A DNA stretch of 64,000 nt from JBKEDC01 sp047972995 (GTDB lineage: Bacteria; Bacteroidota; Bacteroidia; Bacteroidales; Prolixibacteraceae): assembly GCA_047972995.1 (NCBI GenBank), contig JBKEBD010000016.1, positions 122,060 to 186,059 of the forward strand, read 5' to 3'. The position numbers and the translations under genes were made by a program. Under the pieces are notes generated by a model. It was not told where the DNA came from and did no database searches. It was given only the letters and a program-made list of their open reading frames with translations. This document shows, piece by piece, positions 37,113 through 48,243 of this stretch. Numbering within the stretch: the first letter of the stretch is position 1; each line of letters opens with the position of its first letter.

Positions 37113-37142
37113 CAAAAGTACAAAATATGTGCTTTGCACAAA
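37113..37142 (-). promoter_or_regulatory. Promoter of prfC
   Basis: Minus strand: TTTG (37139-37142), 18 bases, TACTTTTG (37113-37120), 22 nt before the prfC start. Same layout as the eno promoter. Confidence 0.65.
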
Positions 37143-37170
37143 AAACCCTTTGCCAAAAGACAAAGGGTTT
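37143..37170 (-). terminator. Terminator of histidine kinase gene
   Basis: AAACCCTTTG and CAAAGGGTTT pair around an 8-base loop, followed by a T-run on the minus strand. It abuts the prfC -33 box. Confidence 0.8.
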
Positions 37171-37195
37171 TATATAAATATTTATGCTTTATTTA

Positions 37196-39220
37196 TTACT
37201 GTGTTACTATAAGTGGGATGAAGAATTGAAATTTCGATCCTTTACCAACTTCCGATTCCACCCAAATTTCGCCCGCCATCATTTCTATTAATTTTGAAGC
37301 AATGGCTAATCCAATACCCGTTCCGCCATAGTTTCGCGAAAGATTGCCATCTACTTGAGTGAATCGTTCGAAAATGCGCTGCTGATTTTCTGGCGAGATT
37401 CCAATTCCCGTATCGCTTATTTTGAAATAAACACGATCGAGCTTCTGCTCTATATGCAAACTAACTTTACCTGAAGAAGTAAATTTGAATGCGTTGTCGA
37501 GAATCTGACACAACACCTGATTCAATCGATGCTCATCGGCAATAGATACCAAATAAACAGGCAGGGCGTTTTCTATATGAAACTCTACATTTAAATTTTC
37601 TTTTTCAATCAGTCGATGGTACTTTTCTTTTAAGTTAAAGCACAGCTTACTGTATGACACATAGTTTTCTTTCAAAGAAATTTTCCCTATCTCAATTTTC
37701 GAGAAATCAATGATTGAATCAATCAGGTTTAGCAAATGATCTCCACTACTTCGAATTAAATCCACAAACTCCTCGCGCTCTTCTTTCGATAAATCTTCCA
37801 CCAAAAAGTTAGAGAAACCAATAATGGCATTCATTGGGGTTCTAATTTCATGCGACATATTCGCCAAGAAAGCCGATTTCAAGCGGTCGGCCTCTTTTGC
37901 TCTTTCTTGCTCACTAAGTAGGCGTTTTTCCACTAACTGACGAGCCGCAATCATTTCATTGGCAACAGCTCCTAATTCGCAGAACTCTTTAGAGTACAAT
38001 CTTTCTAAATCTATGAAATTCAACTTTGCACCACTTTCTCTAAAGAAAGACACGAAGGAATTGAAGTCATTCTTAAACTGTCGTTCAAACCAACGCAGTA
38101 AAATCATTTCTAAAATCACAAGCAATACAAATAAGAAAATGATTTGCAAAATATTTTTCACCATGCCTTCGCGAAGTACCGACACTTGCGCTTCTATCTC
38201 GTCGGTCACTTCATCGATGAAGAATCCGGCACCAACAAGCCAGCCCAAGCTAGGTTCTTTCTTAATGTATGATATTTTTGGCGACAATAAGCTTGCATCG
38301 CCAATATCGCCAATCCCTCTAGCATACCAAGGGTAATGCACAAAGCTTCCTCCGGGATTTTCTTTAAGCGAATCTTGCATCAGACGAAAAGCTTCTCTTG
38401 CTGCAGGATCTGATAAAATAGCTATGTTTAAATATTCATCGCTACCATAAATTTTTCCTCGTGTGGTAATCGCGCGTCCATCGTCTTTAATAATGAAAAC
38501 ATCAGCTTTATAGTCGAAGAAATTCACACTCATTTTGCTTGCAATTTCATCCACAAGCTCATCGTAGTAATCTGAAGGGTAAACTAAAGATACAAAATAC
38601 CAATCTAATTCGGGAAACTCTTTCACATAAACAACCTTCAACTGATTGGTTAGCGTGTCAGTAACATAACGAAATCCTTCGCCTCGCTTATGCACAATTT
38701 CTAATTCGTCTTGCACGAAGTAAGAACCCGATCTATCTTTTATTTTTGTTAGGTCTTTGCCATCGAATTGTGGACTGTTCTTATTGTAAACACCAATTCC
38801 TTCGGTAGAGTTAATCGAAACACATTGGCGAGTGGAAGAACTTGCCAATGACGCAATTGATTTTATAATTAATCGCTTAATCTGAGCATGAGTCATTTTG
38901 TGACGATTCTCTCTATAAATCATGCTCGCTAAATCGTAGACTTCTTGCACGTTGGTTTCTATGTCAAGCACTTTACGCTCATCAAAAGAACCTTTCACCT
39001 TGGTAATATAGCTACTTTCAATTGCCACCATGTTTTGCACGAAGTACTGTGCTGTTGCAATTTTTTCTTCGCGCACTTTATCCGCAGAGTCTTGATACCT
39101 CCTCACTTGATAAAAACCAAAGACTAGCACAATAACCACAATGGAAAGAATCGAAAACCCGATCAATCGAAATCGGAAGTAATCGAATATACTTTTATTG
39201 GCAAATCTTTTGGGTGACAT
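37196..39220 (-). CDS. Cache-domain sensor histidine kinase (orphan)
   Basis: 674 residues. TM helix at about 18-38, a long periplasmic region with two Cache-like units (LDWYFVSLVYPSDYYDELV near 205 and SLGWLVGAGFFIDEV near 324), a second TM at about 356-376 and a coiled-coil linker. The HisKA domain has His457 in ANMSHEIRTPMNAIIGF. The HATPase has CQILDNAFKFT, KISDTGIGI and GGTGIGLAIA. No receiver domain and no adjacent response regulator, so its partner is elsewhere. The signal is unknown; Cache domains usually bind small metabolites. Confidence 0.92.
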   Translation of the reverse strand: MSPKRFANKSIFDYFRFRLIGFSILSIVVIVLVFGFYQVRRYQDSADKVREEKIATAQYFVQNMVAIESSYITKVKGSFDERKVLDIETNVQEVYDLASMIYRENRHKMTHAQIKRLIIKSIASLASSSTRQCVSINSTEGIGVYNKNSPQFDGKDLTKIKDRSGSYFVQDELEIVHKRGEGFRYVTDTLTNQLKVVYVKEFPELDWYFVSLVYPSDYYDELVDEIASKMSVNFFDYKADVFIIKDDGRAITTRGKIYGSDEYLNIAILSDPAAREAFRLMQDSLKENPGGSFVHYPWYARGIGDIGDASLLSPKISYIKKEPSLGWLVGAGFFIDEVTDEIEAQVSVLREGMVKNILQIIFLFVLLVILEMILLRWFERQFKNDFNSFVSFFRESGAKLNFIDLERLYSKEFCELGAVANEMIAARQLVEKRLLSEQERAKEADRLKSAFLANMSHEIRTPMNAIIGFSNFLVEDLSKEEREEFVDLIRSSGDHLLNLIDSIIDFSKIEIGKISLKENYVSYSKLCFNLKEKYHRLIEKENLNVEFHIENALPVYLVSIADEHRLNQVLCQILDNAFKFTSSGKVSLHIEQKLDRVYFKISDTGIGISPENQQRIFERFTQVDGNLSRNYGGTGIGLAIASKLIEMMAGEIWVESEVGKGSKFQFFIPLIVTQ

Positions 39221-39549
39221 ATATGAATATTACTTATGTAATTATTACAAAGGCTGCGAATTTCCACAAAAAAAATCAATAAAACAAAATTATCATCATT
39301 TTGTTCAATAGAAAAACTCCATTAATAAATGCCCGTTTAGGGGATGATTTTTCTCTCTTTGTGAAGTGGAGTGTAGCGAAACAAAGCAAAGAAAGCACAA
39401 AGGCTTTTCTCACAGAATTAAATACTTTCTTTATCTTCGACTAAAAAAGGTTAAAGATGGTACATTTAAAACTAGAACAAAGATAGTATTGATAATAAAC
39501 CCTTTAATGACACTAGCTCAAAAAAAAGAAAAAAAATACACATAAAGTA
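39221..39549. other. Intergenic region between kinase gene and tRNA-His
   Basis: About 330 bases between divergent transcripts. AT-rich, with no ORF or hairpin that I can support. The kinase promoter is presumably at its left end. Confidence 0.45.
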
Positions 39550-39580
39550 TTGCGAGTTTAAAAACATTACTCTATATTTG
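39550..39580 (+). promoter_or_regulatory. Promoter of tRNA-His
   Basis: TTG at 39550-39552, 20 bases, then TATATTTG at 39573-39580, an exact TAnnTTTG box 20 bases before the tRNA. Confidence 0.7.
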
Positions 39581-39599
39581 CATCGCAAAAGAGGAAAAT

Positions 39600-39674
<75 letters not shown>

Positions 39675-39679
39675 CTCGC

Positions 39680-39712
39680 AAAAGAGTATATCGCAAGATA
39701 TACTCTTTTTTT
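39680..39712 (+). terminator. Terminator of tRNA-His
   Basis: AAAAGAGTATAT pairs with ATATACTCTTTT around a 6-base loop, followed by a T-run on the plus strand. Confidence 0.85.
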
Positions 39713-39759
39713 GTTTCAAGCTTTTGATAAAAAATCTAACATTTCTAACGCACAATGCT

Positions 39760-39767
39760 TATATTTG
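39760..39767 (+). promoter_or_regulatory. Possible -7 box of holB
   Basis: TATATTTG, exact TAnnTTTG, 23 bases before the holB ATG. The -33 element is poor. Confidence 0.45.
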
Positions 39768-39790
39768 CTTTATCAACCTGCGATTAAGTT

Positions 39791-40918
39791 ATGTTATTTA
39801 AAGATATTATCGGGCACGACAGCATTAAGCATCAACTCATTGAAAACATAAAAAGCCAACGAGTGAGCCATGCACAATTATTTCTTGGAAGTGAAGGCTC
39901 CGGCGCGTTGCCCATGGCAATTGCCTATGCACAATATGTACTTTGCACCAACAAGCAAGATAACGACTCTTGCGGCAACTGCCCTTCATGCAAGAAGCTA
40001 CGCACATTCACTCACCCCGATGTGCAATTCACGGCTCCGGCAGTAAACATCAGTAAAAATAGCGAACGAGGAACTACTCTTGATGATTATATGGAAACTT
40101 GGTTGAAGTATGTACCTCAACATAGCTATCTGAACCTCAATAATTGGCTAAAATATACCAATCAAAATTCTAAGAATGCCATCATATCGAGAGCTGCAGG
40201 TAAACGCATAAACATCAACTTGGGGAAAAAGCCTTTTGAATCTGAATATAAGGTCTGCATCATTTGGCTGCCTGAGAAAATGAATGCCGAATGTGCCAAT
40301 TCCTTACTTAAAAACATTGAAGAACCTGCACCAAACACGCTCATTATTATGGCAAGCGAGCATGAAGAACAGATTATATCAACCATTCGCTCTCGCTGCC
40401 AGAAAATAAAATTACCTCCTATTTCGGAAAAAGATATGCTCGCTCAGCTTCAACAAATGCCAGAAGCCTCCGAACGCGATTTGGCAAACTTAGCCCATGT
40501 GAGCAAGGGGAATTACAACTATGTATTGCAGCTATTAGAAAACGATGGTAACAATGAAATGCTAGAACTATTCAAGGAACTCATGCGATCTACCTACGCT
40601 CTAAAATATGCCGATGTGTTTCACTGGTCCGAAAAGATGAGCAAATTAGGTAGAGAAAGTCAAAAGGTATTTCTAAGCTATAGCCTATCGCAAATTCGGG
40701 AAAACTTCATGCACAACATGAGGCAACCCGAGCTAAGCTTCTTAAATGATGAGGAACTTCAGTTTTCTAGTCGATTTGCACCATTCATTAATGAGCGAAA
40801 CATCATTCCACTAAGTAGTGAGTTTGAGCGTGCCTTGCACGACATTGGAAGAAATGCTAATGCCTATATTGTATTTATCGACCTTGCCTTAAAAATTGTG
40901 AAGTTGCTACGTCGATAA
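39791..40918 (+). CDS. holB: DNA polymerase III delta-prime subunit (clamp loader)
   Basis: 375 residues. It starts MLFKDIIGHDSIKHQLIENI; a degenerate P-loop region (LGSEGSGALPMAIAYAQ) replaces GxxGxGKT, as is usual for delta-prime. The zinc module CGNCPSCKK near residue 63 follows. NSLLKNIEEPAPNTLIIM and TIRSRCQKIKLPP (the SRC arginine-finger motif) are clear. It helps load the DnaN clamp. Oriented opposite to most neighbours, after tRNA-His. Confidence 0.92.
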   Translation: MLFKDIIGHDSIKHQLIENIKSQRVSHAQLFLGSEGSGALPMAIAYAQYVLCTNKQDNDSCGNCPSCKKLRTFTHPDVQFTAPAVNISKNSERGTTLDDYMETWLKYVPQHSYLNLNNWLKYTNQNSKNAIISRAAGKRININLGKKPFESEYKVCIIWLPEKMNAECANSLLKNIEEPAPNTLIIMASEHEEQIISTIRSRCQKIKLPPISEKDMLAQLQQMPEASERDLANLAHVSKGNYNYVLQLLENDGNNEMLELFKELMRSTYALKYADVFHWSEKMSKLGRESQKVFLSYSLSQIRENFMHNMRQPELSFLNDEELQFSSRFAPFINERNIIPLSSEFERALHDIGRNANAYIVFIDLALKIVKLLRR

Positions 40919-41041
40919 TTAATCGTATCTAAGTCGCTTTCCAGTATAGTTAAAAAGGTATATTTCCGACATATTGCTCGAATGTTATGCTTGCGACTAC
41001 AAAAATTTTATTAAGTTTGTTTTAGCTCAACCACAAAAACA

Positions 41042-41497
41042 ATGCTTATGAAAATTCTTGAAGCCGCAAAAATATACCACAATACGAATCGAGCAGATTT
41101 TAACTCTCGACTGAATCGCCGATTTAAAGAAATGGCCAACACTCTCGATGAGATTGCAACAAAAGACCTATCACCTGAGCAGTTAGAGGACATCGAATTG
41201 ATTCTAGATGCCACCGTTCGTAAAAACTATCCGAACAAAAAAGTTGCTCGAAAAGCACTCAATTCTATTCACAAACTGTTTTATAAGCATTTTCAATTTG
41301 TTTCGAGAAATCACTATCGCACGATTTACATTGCGCTTTTCCTTGGCTTCTCACTTTTAATTGGCACCTTGTTTATATCTAAACATCCATTCCTTTTTGT
41401 TCCTATCATGTGCTTAGGCTTAATCTTAGGCATTGTTTTTGGAAATAAATACGACAAGCTAGCCGACAAAGAAAATCGTGTAATTGATTGCTGGTAA
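41042..41497 (+). CDS. Small two-helix membrane protein of unknown function
   Basis: 151 residues (an ATG at 41048 is an alternative start). The first 95 residues are cytosolic and charged, with AKIYHNTNRADFNSRLNRRFKEMANTLDEIAT and a helix-rich region. Two membrane helices follow at about 98-118 and 121-141, and a short charged tail. I do not recognise the family. It lies between holB and the dcw cluster and ends at a bidirectional hairpin terminator. Confidence 0.6.
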   Translation: MLMKILEAAKIYHNTNRADFNSRLNRRFKEMANTLDEIATKDLSPEQLEDIELILDATVRKNYPNKKVARKALNSIHKLFYKHFQFVSRNHYRTIYIALFLGFSLLIGTLFISKHPFLFVPIMCLGLILGIVFGNKYDKLADKENRVIDCW

Positions 41498-41513
41498 GGC
41501 TACATAAACAGAA

Positions 41514-41547
41514 TAAAAAAAGACACTCAATAGAGTGTCTTTTTTTT
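41514..41547. terminator. Bidirectional terminator between membrane-protein gene and yqeY
   Basis: AAAAAGACACTC pairs with GAGTGTCTTTTT around a 4-base loop. T-runs on both strands let it end the plus-strand gene and the minus-strand dcw operon. Confidence 0.85.
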
Positions 41548-41605
41548 AGTTTTCATAATTATTCAAACAGGCTTTTGCCCGAGTAAATTCTGATTGTTAA
41601 GCCAA

Positions 41606-42052
41606 CTAAGCCAACAAGGCTTTCACTTTATCGGCAATGTCTGATCCATCGGCTTTACCTGCCAATTCTTTCGATGCCATACCCATAACTTTTCCCATGT
41701 CAGCCATCGAGCTAGCTCCTACTTTATCTATAATTGCTTTCACTGCATTTGCCAATTCTGCATCAGTCATTTTCTTAGGCAAGTAATCTTCAAACACGAC
41801 CACTTGCTCCATTTCCTCTGCATACAAGTCTTCACGCCCTTGCTCTTTATACAAAGCAGCAGAATCACTTCCTTGTTTAGCCAATTTCTGAATCATTTTG
41901 ATGATATCATTTTCAGCTAGCTCTACTCCTGCCGATGCAGTTTGAGCTTCAATCATCACCTTTTTAATATTTCGAATTGCAGCTGTGCGTGCTTTATCGC
42001 GCGCTTTCATTGCTGTTTTTAAATCTGAATTAATTTGTTCTTGTAAACTCAT
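41606..42052 (-). CDS. GatB/YqeY-domain protein
   Basis: 148 residues, the usual length for YqeY. MSLQEQINSDLKTAMKARDKARTAAIRNIK at the N-terminus and VFEDYLPKKMTDAELANAVKAII plus MGKVMGMASKELAGKADGSDI are standard. It resembles the tRNA-binding tail of the amidotransferase GatB, but a stand-alone function is not settled. As in other Bacteroidota it closes the dcw cluster, 24 nt past the second ftsZ. Confidence 0.9.
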   Translation of the reverse strand: MSLQEQINSDLKTAMKARDKARTAAIRNIKKVMIEAQTASAGVELAENDIIKMIQKLAKQGSDSAALYKEQGREDLYAEEMEQVVVFEDYLPKKMTDAELANAVKAIIDKVGASSMADMGKVMGMASKELAGKADGSDIADKVKALLA

Positions 42053-42076
42053 ATCGTTAATGTTTTAAATCTGTTA

Positions 42077-43477
<1,401 letters not shown>

Positions 43478-43509
43478 TTCATATAGATTTTTTGGTGATT
43501 TGTTTGTTT

Positions 43510-44763
43510 TTAGTCTTCCATAGGAGCGTCATCTCCTTCATCGAATAAGCTATTAAATGCTCGCTTAAACCAGTTTTCCTGAGAGGTTTCTTCCACCTCT
43601 TTCCGATCTACCAACTTCAATTTCTTCGTTTTCTTTCGTGGCTTATATTCTGGTTCTTCATCATCTAACAGTTCCACCTGTTTTACCTCTGCTCTAGGTG
43701 AATCACTAACAAGCTTATGCATATCTGGCTCTTCATCTAAATCGGGGAGCTGAACCCGTTCTACCTCCTGCTCTTGTATAATCTCACTCGGATTGGTACT
43801 AAATCTTGTGGCAACAACAGTTACGCTAATTTCATTGCCTAATGAAGAATCAATGCCATTACCCCAAATGATGTTCGTATCATCGCCCGCTTCATCTTGC
43901 AAGTGGTCTAATATTTCGCCCACTTCATCAATGGTAACTTCTTCGTTTCCTGAAATAATATTCAGTAATATGTCTTCACTTCCTCTAATATCATTGCTAT
44001 CAAGCAAAGGCGACTCTAATGCTTGCTTAACAGCCGCCATAGCTCGCCCTTCACCTTCTGCTCGCCCTGTACCCATAATGAATACTTTGCTATTTTCCAT
44101 TACGGTATTCACATCGGCAAAATCGATGTTGATATTTCCATGCACCGTGATAATTTCAGCTACACCTTTCACGGCTGTGGTAATAACACTATCGGCTTGC
44201 TTCAAAGCTTTTGAAGCTGGCATATCTCCATAAGCCCGATGCAGCTTATCATTACTAATAACCAACATACTATCGACGTGTTCTCGCATTTGTTCTACTC
44301 CTGCAAGTGCTTGTTCATGTCTTCGTTTTCCTTCTTTAATCGAAGGTACCGAAACTACAGCTATCGTTAATATCCCCAAGCTTTTGGCCAACTCTGCCAC
44401 CACAGGTGCCGCTCCTGTGCCTGTGCCTCCGCCCATGCCCGCAGTAACAAACACCATTTTTGTTTGCCCTCCAAGCGCTTCTCTCACATCTTCAACATTC
44501 TCAACAGCTGCCTGTCTGCCTTGTTCAGGTAAATTTCCTGCACCTCTCCCTCCGGTTAACGCAACTCCTAACTGAATTTTCTTTTTTATAGGGCTTGCGA
44601 TTAAGGCTTGAGCATCGGTGTTACAAATGATAAAATCCACATCATGAATACCTTCTTCATACATATGGTTTACCGCATTGCAGCCTGCACCTCCAACTCC
44701 TATAACTTTTATTATCGATGAATTTTGCATTTCATCGATATTGATATTAATCATCTCTTCCAT
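43510..44763 (-). CDS. ftsZ: Cell division protein FtsZ, first copy (divergent acidic tail)
   Basis: 417 residues. G-box GVGGAGCNAVNHM, GGGTGTGAAP and T7 loop NIDFADVNTVMEN are all intact, so GTP binding and polymerisation are expected. The C-terminal linker is charged (EPEYKPRKKTKKLKLVDRKEVEE), and the end is NWFKRAFNSLFDEGDDAPMED rather than the FLHDNVD tail of the downstream copy. It sits 18 nt after ftsA. The two copies differ through the core as well as the tails, so this is an old duplication or acquisition. Confidence 0.93.
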   Translation of the reverse strand: MEEMININIDEMQNSSIIKVIGVGGAGCNAVNHMYEEGIHDVDFIICNTDAQALIASPIKKKIQLGVALTGGRGAGNLPEQGRQAAVENVEDVREALGGQTKMVFVTAGMGGGTGTGAAPVVAELAKSLGILTIAVVSVPSIKEGKRRHEQALAGVEQMREHVDSMLVISNDKLHRAYGDMPASKALKQADSVITTAVKGVAEIITVHGNINIDFADVNTVMENSKVFIMGTGRAEGEGRAMAAVKQALESPLLDSNDIRGSEDILLNIISGNEEVTIDEVGEILDHLQDEAGDDTNIIWGNGIDSSLGNEISVTVVATRFSTNPSEIIQEQEVERVQLPDLDEEPDMHKLVSDSPRAEVKQVELLDDEEPEYKPRKKTKKLKLVDRKEVEETSQENWFKRAFNSLFDEGDDAPMED

Positions 44764-44781
44764 AGTCAGGTTTTTTATCGT

Positions 44782-46086
44782 TTATGATTTCATCTCACCG
44801 CCTTCATCATCAGAAAAAAAGAATTCCATTTTACCTTCAAATACATCCCACTTTTCTTTAATCATCGTAACAAGCTTATTACTCTTTTTAGCAGACGATT
44901 CTTTCTTCTTTTTCCTGCGTTTTTCAATGATAGGCTCAACTAGCTCTTCTTGCGTTTCGTAAAGCCCATGCATCAATATACCAAAAGTAGATGCAAAGGC
45001 TGGATCTCGAGAAACTGGAATATCAGAAACAACCCCTCTGGGCAATCCTAATCTAACATCTAATCCGAATTGAAATTTTAACAGTGTTGAAATATTTTTC
45101 AATTTAGCTGTTCCACCAACCAATACTACTCCTGCCCTAAGTCTATCTGCATACCCCGATTCATCACCCGATGCCTTCACCATGGCAGCAAGTTCTTCCA
45201 ATCTCGACTGCAAGATAGCGGCCAACATATCTTTATTTATTTCACGAGGTTCCAATCCGTTGTAACTTGGGATGGAAATATAGGTGTTTTTATATGATTT
45301 ATCGGTAAGTGCTCGACCAAAAGAGATTTTTAATTTCTCCGCTTGTGCTTGTGTTATTGCACATTCTGTTTTCAAGTCGTTAGTCATAACTTTACCCGCA
45401 TATGGAAGCACATCGTGGTATACAAGCACACCATCAACATATAACGAAATTTTTGTCAACTCCGCCCCTACTTCCAACAACATCACTCCCGCTTCTTTTT
45501 CATCGGAATATAACACTGATTCTGCTGTCGATATGGAATCTAACACCACTCTACCCTTTTTAAAACAAGAGCTAGCCACGGCAAGGCCAATATTCCGGTG
45601 AAAAGATTTCGATGCTACAAACACTTTATACGAAGCTTTCAAATGAGATGCCATCATGCCTTTAGCATCAGCAAATGCTTCTCCGTCGAGTTCAAAACCT
45701 TGCAATTCTACATGGTAAACCCTTTGGTCGGGTTGCAATTTCACAGCATAAGCCTCTCTATACATGGAGAATAAATCAGCTTTCGTTACGCTTGTTTCTT
45801 CTTCAAATTCGCGCTCTACTTGCACATCTATAATGGTGAAATCTCTCCCCGAGACGTTAACATACACTTCGTGTATTTCATCATCGATATCAGCATTACA
45901 CACTGCTTCATCAATAGCTTTTGCTACTGCTTCTATATTGCGCACTTCTCCTCTCACCACACCTTGAGATAAAGCTTTCCCACTGGCCAATACTTCCACC
46001 TGACCTTTTTCATCAAGTTTCCCTACCATGACCACAGTTTTCGATGTGCCAACATCGATAGCTGCTACAACTTTTTCTTTTCTCAT
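44782..46086 (-). CDS. ftsA: Cell division protein FtsA
   Basis: 434 residues. Actin-like ATPase fold: VVAAIDVGTSKTVVMVGKL phosphate-1 loop, the SHS2-type 1C insert around 80-160 (VYHVELQGFELDG) and VVLVGGTAKLKNISTLL as phosphate/adenosine motif. The C-terminus carries a lysine-rich stretch, then MIKEKWDVFEGKMEFFF, a candidate amphipathic membrane anchor, and an acidic end. It tethers FtsZ to the membrane. Two FtsZ partners with different tails lie just downstream. Confidence 0.93.
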   Translation of the reverse strand: MRKEKVVAAIDVGTSKTVVMVGKLDEKGQVEVLASGKALSQGVVRGEVRNIEAVAKAIDEAVCNADIDDEIHEVYVNVSGRDFTIIDVQVEREFEEETSVTKADLFSMYREAYAVKLQPDQRVYHVELQGFELDGEAFADAKGMMASHLKASYKVFVASKSFHRNIGLAVASSCFKKGRVVLDSISTAESVLYSDEKEAGVMLLEVGAELTKISLYVDGVLVYHDVLPYAGKVMTNDLKTECAITQAQAEKLKISFGRALTDKSYKNTYISIPSYNGLEPREINKDMLAAILQSRLEELAAMVKASGDESGYADRLRAGVVLVGGTAKLKNISTLLKFQFGLDVRLGLPRGVVSDIPVSRDPAFASTFGILMHGLYETQEELVEPIIEKRRKKKKESSAKKSNKLVTMIKEKWDVFEGKMEFFFSDDEGGEMKS

Positions 46087-46110
46087 ATCATGCCGTTATT
46101 TTATCTTTTC

Positions 46111-46860
46111 CTACTTATTTGTACAGACCACCTGTCCTTTATATTTTAAATCTATTGTCTTATATCTGTCCCAACCTAGTTTGCTAAACCCCTGCTCATA
46201 TAAAGCTTGTAGGTTTCTAAACTTTTCTTGGTAACGTTTGGGAGAACCAAATAAAATGACTTGCGAGCCCAAAAGTGGCGTCATACTTAATTCACCATCA
46301 CTATCCACTTTTATATCTTTAATCTGGGCCTTCCAAAACTCATTGTTCTGAATGAACAAAATCATTGGAAGCATATCTTTTCGCACATACTCTTCTTTTG
46401 CTGCACCTGTTACCAAGGTCACTTTGGCTGCAAAGGAATAGTGTGCATCAATTCGCACTCCATCGGCATCCATATAATAATTATCATTACCCGATATTAC
46501 ACGCACAATGGGCTCTCGCTGAAATACGCGCACAACCAACTGTGTCGTAAAATTCAAATGCTCTCCCGATGTTTTGCGAAACACTTCTGCTTTTTTTATT
46601 GCAGTCACTCTTTCCATGTAAGTTTCCAACGAATCAAGATTCAGTGAATCGACCGAGAGCGACTTCAGGTTAGGCACATAAGCTTCCACAATGCGCTGTA
46701 TTCCTTGCTCATCAATATAGCGCGGAGTACCTTCGGGTATTTCAATTTTCAAAAGTGAATATTTCAATTCACCCATCTTTTGTTTTCCAAACTGATAAGC
46801 AAAAATCAATGCCGCTATAACCAACAACACCGATATTATCTTTATTATCTTTTTAAACAT
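46111..46860 (-). CDS. ftsQ: Cell division protein FtsQ
   Basis: 249 residues from the ATG at 46860 (MFKKIIKIISVLLVIAALIFAY), overlapping the murC end by 8 nt; an upstream ATG at 46890 overlaps more. One N-terminal membrane helix, a POTRA-like region (VPNLKSLSVDSLNLDSLETYMERVTAIKKAEVFRK) and a periplasmic beta domain. It links the divisome parts across the envelope. Position between murC and ftsA is canonical and supports the call, because sequence conservation is low. Confidence 0.87.
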   Translation of the reverse strand: MFKKIIKIISVLLVIAALIFAYQFGKQKMGELKYSLLKIEIPEGTPRYIDEQGIQRIVEAYVPNLKSLSVDSLNLDSLETYMERVTAIKKAEVFRKTSGEHLNFTTQLVVRVFQREPIVRVISGNDNYYMDADGVRIDAHYSFAAKVTLVTGAAKEEYVRKDMLPMILFIQNNEFWKAQIKDIKVDSDGELSMTPLLGSQVILFGSPKRYQEKFRNLQALYEQGFSKLGWDRYKTIDLKYKGQVVCTNK

Positions 46861-48241
46861 AGGCACTCCTTTCATTGAAATGGGCAGCAACTCGATCTAT
46901 CGACAAGCTAATGTCGCCTGCCCCCATCATGAGGATTAATCCTTCTGTTCTTTGCTCTAATTCTTGTTCTAACTCCTCTCGTTGAAGCCATTGTTTGTGT
47001 TCTAGCTCCACTTTATCGAAAATCAATCCTGATGTTACTCCCGGCATTGGCAACTCTCGTGCTGGATATATATCTAGCAACAACAGTTCGTCTAGCTGAC
47101 TCAATGCTTGGGCAAATCCATCAACAAAATCATTTGTTCTACTATATAAGTGTGGTTGAAACACACCCGTTATTCTACGATTCGGATACATGGCGCGCAC
47201 CGAGCTTATTGTAGCATTAAGTTCTGTAGGATGATGAGCATAATCATCAATCAACACTAAATCTTTGTCTTTAAAGCGTACATCAAAACGACGCTGAACT
47301 CCACGATAGCTACACACCGCTTCTTTTATTTCTTGCTCGTTTACGCCTGCTAACAGAGCCAATGTCATAGCTCCCACCATGTTCTCTACATTCAGTAAGC
47401 CAGGATAATTTAGATGCAAATTTTCTAGTTTTCCTTGCGGGTGAACCAAATCAAAAACATAGGCTTCATTCTTCAACTGAATGTTTGAAGCATAAAAATC
47501 GGCCAAATTATTATCTAAAGCATAGGTATATAGTTGAGCCGACAGCTTTTCAAACCCTCCAATCTGTGCTGGTACTCCCCATTTGCAAACCAAATTATTT
47601 GTTGCTTGGTGGGCAAAATCGGCAAATGTTTTAAGCATCTCTTCATGAGTGTCATAAATATCGAGATGGTCAGCATCAACCGAACTAATCAAAGCGTGTT
47701 GAGGATGCAAGTTCAAAAATGAACGATCAAACTCATCGGCTTCGCATACGGCAAATTCAGTTTTGTTTGAAAGTAATAAGTTGCTGTTGTAGTTTTTTGA
47801 TATCCCCCCCAAGAACGCCGTACAATTTTTAGTTGAGGTTTTAAATAGGTGAGCTGTCATAGTAGAAATACTTGTTTTACCATGCGTTCCAGCCACTGCC
47901 ACACCTTCAAACTGATTAACAATAGCCCCTAGCACTTGGGCACGTTTCAACATTTGAAACTGATTACCTTCAAAATAAACACGCTCCTGCATTTGCTTGG
48001 GCACTGCGGGAGTATATACCACCAAGGTGGTTTCTTTCTTGAAGTCCACTAGCATATCTACACGCTCGCTATAGTGCACAGCGATACCTTCCTCTACTAG
48101 TTTTTTTGTCAGTGCAGTTTCTGTGCTATCATATCCACTCACTTCAAAACCAGCATGATTGAACCAGCGAGCCAATGCGCTCATGCCAATCCCCCCTATA
48201 CCTAGGAAATATACTTGTTGTATATTAGTCAACTTCATCAT
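46853..48241 (-). CDS. murC: UDP-N-acetylmuramate-L-alanine ligase
   Basis: 462 residues. N-terminal UDP-binding GIGGIGMSALARWF, ATP loop VAGTHGKTSISTM around residue 110, EADEFDRSFL and the DDYAHHPTELNATI motif identify MurC. It adds L-Ala to UDP-MurNAc, the first amino acid of the stem peptide. The ftsQ start overlaps its end; murG lies 2 nt upstream of its start. Confidence 0.95.
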   Translation of the reverse strand: MMKLTNIQQVYFLGIGGIGMSALARWFNHAGFEVSGYDSTETALTKKLVEEGIAVHYSERVDMLVDFKKETTLVVYTPAVPKQMQERVYFEGNQFQMLKRAQVLGAIVNQFEGVAVAGTHGKTSISTMTAHLFKTSTKNCTAFLGGISKNYNSNLLLSNKTEFAVCEADEFDRSFLNLHPQHALISSVDADHLDIYDTHEEMLKTFADFAHQATNNLVCKWGVPAQIGGFEKLSAQLYTYALDNNLADFYASNIQLKNEAYVFDLVHPQGKLENLHLNYPGLLNVENMVGAMTLALLAGVNEQEIKEAVCSYRGVQRRFDVRFKDKDLVLIDDYAHHPTELNATISSVRAMYPNRRITGVFQPHLYSRTNDFVDGFAQALSQLDELLLLDIYPARELPMPGVTSGLIFDKVELEHKQWLQREELEQELEQRTEGLILMMGAGDISLSIDRVAAHFNERSAYV

Positions 48242-48243
48242 TT

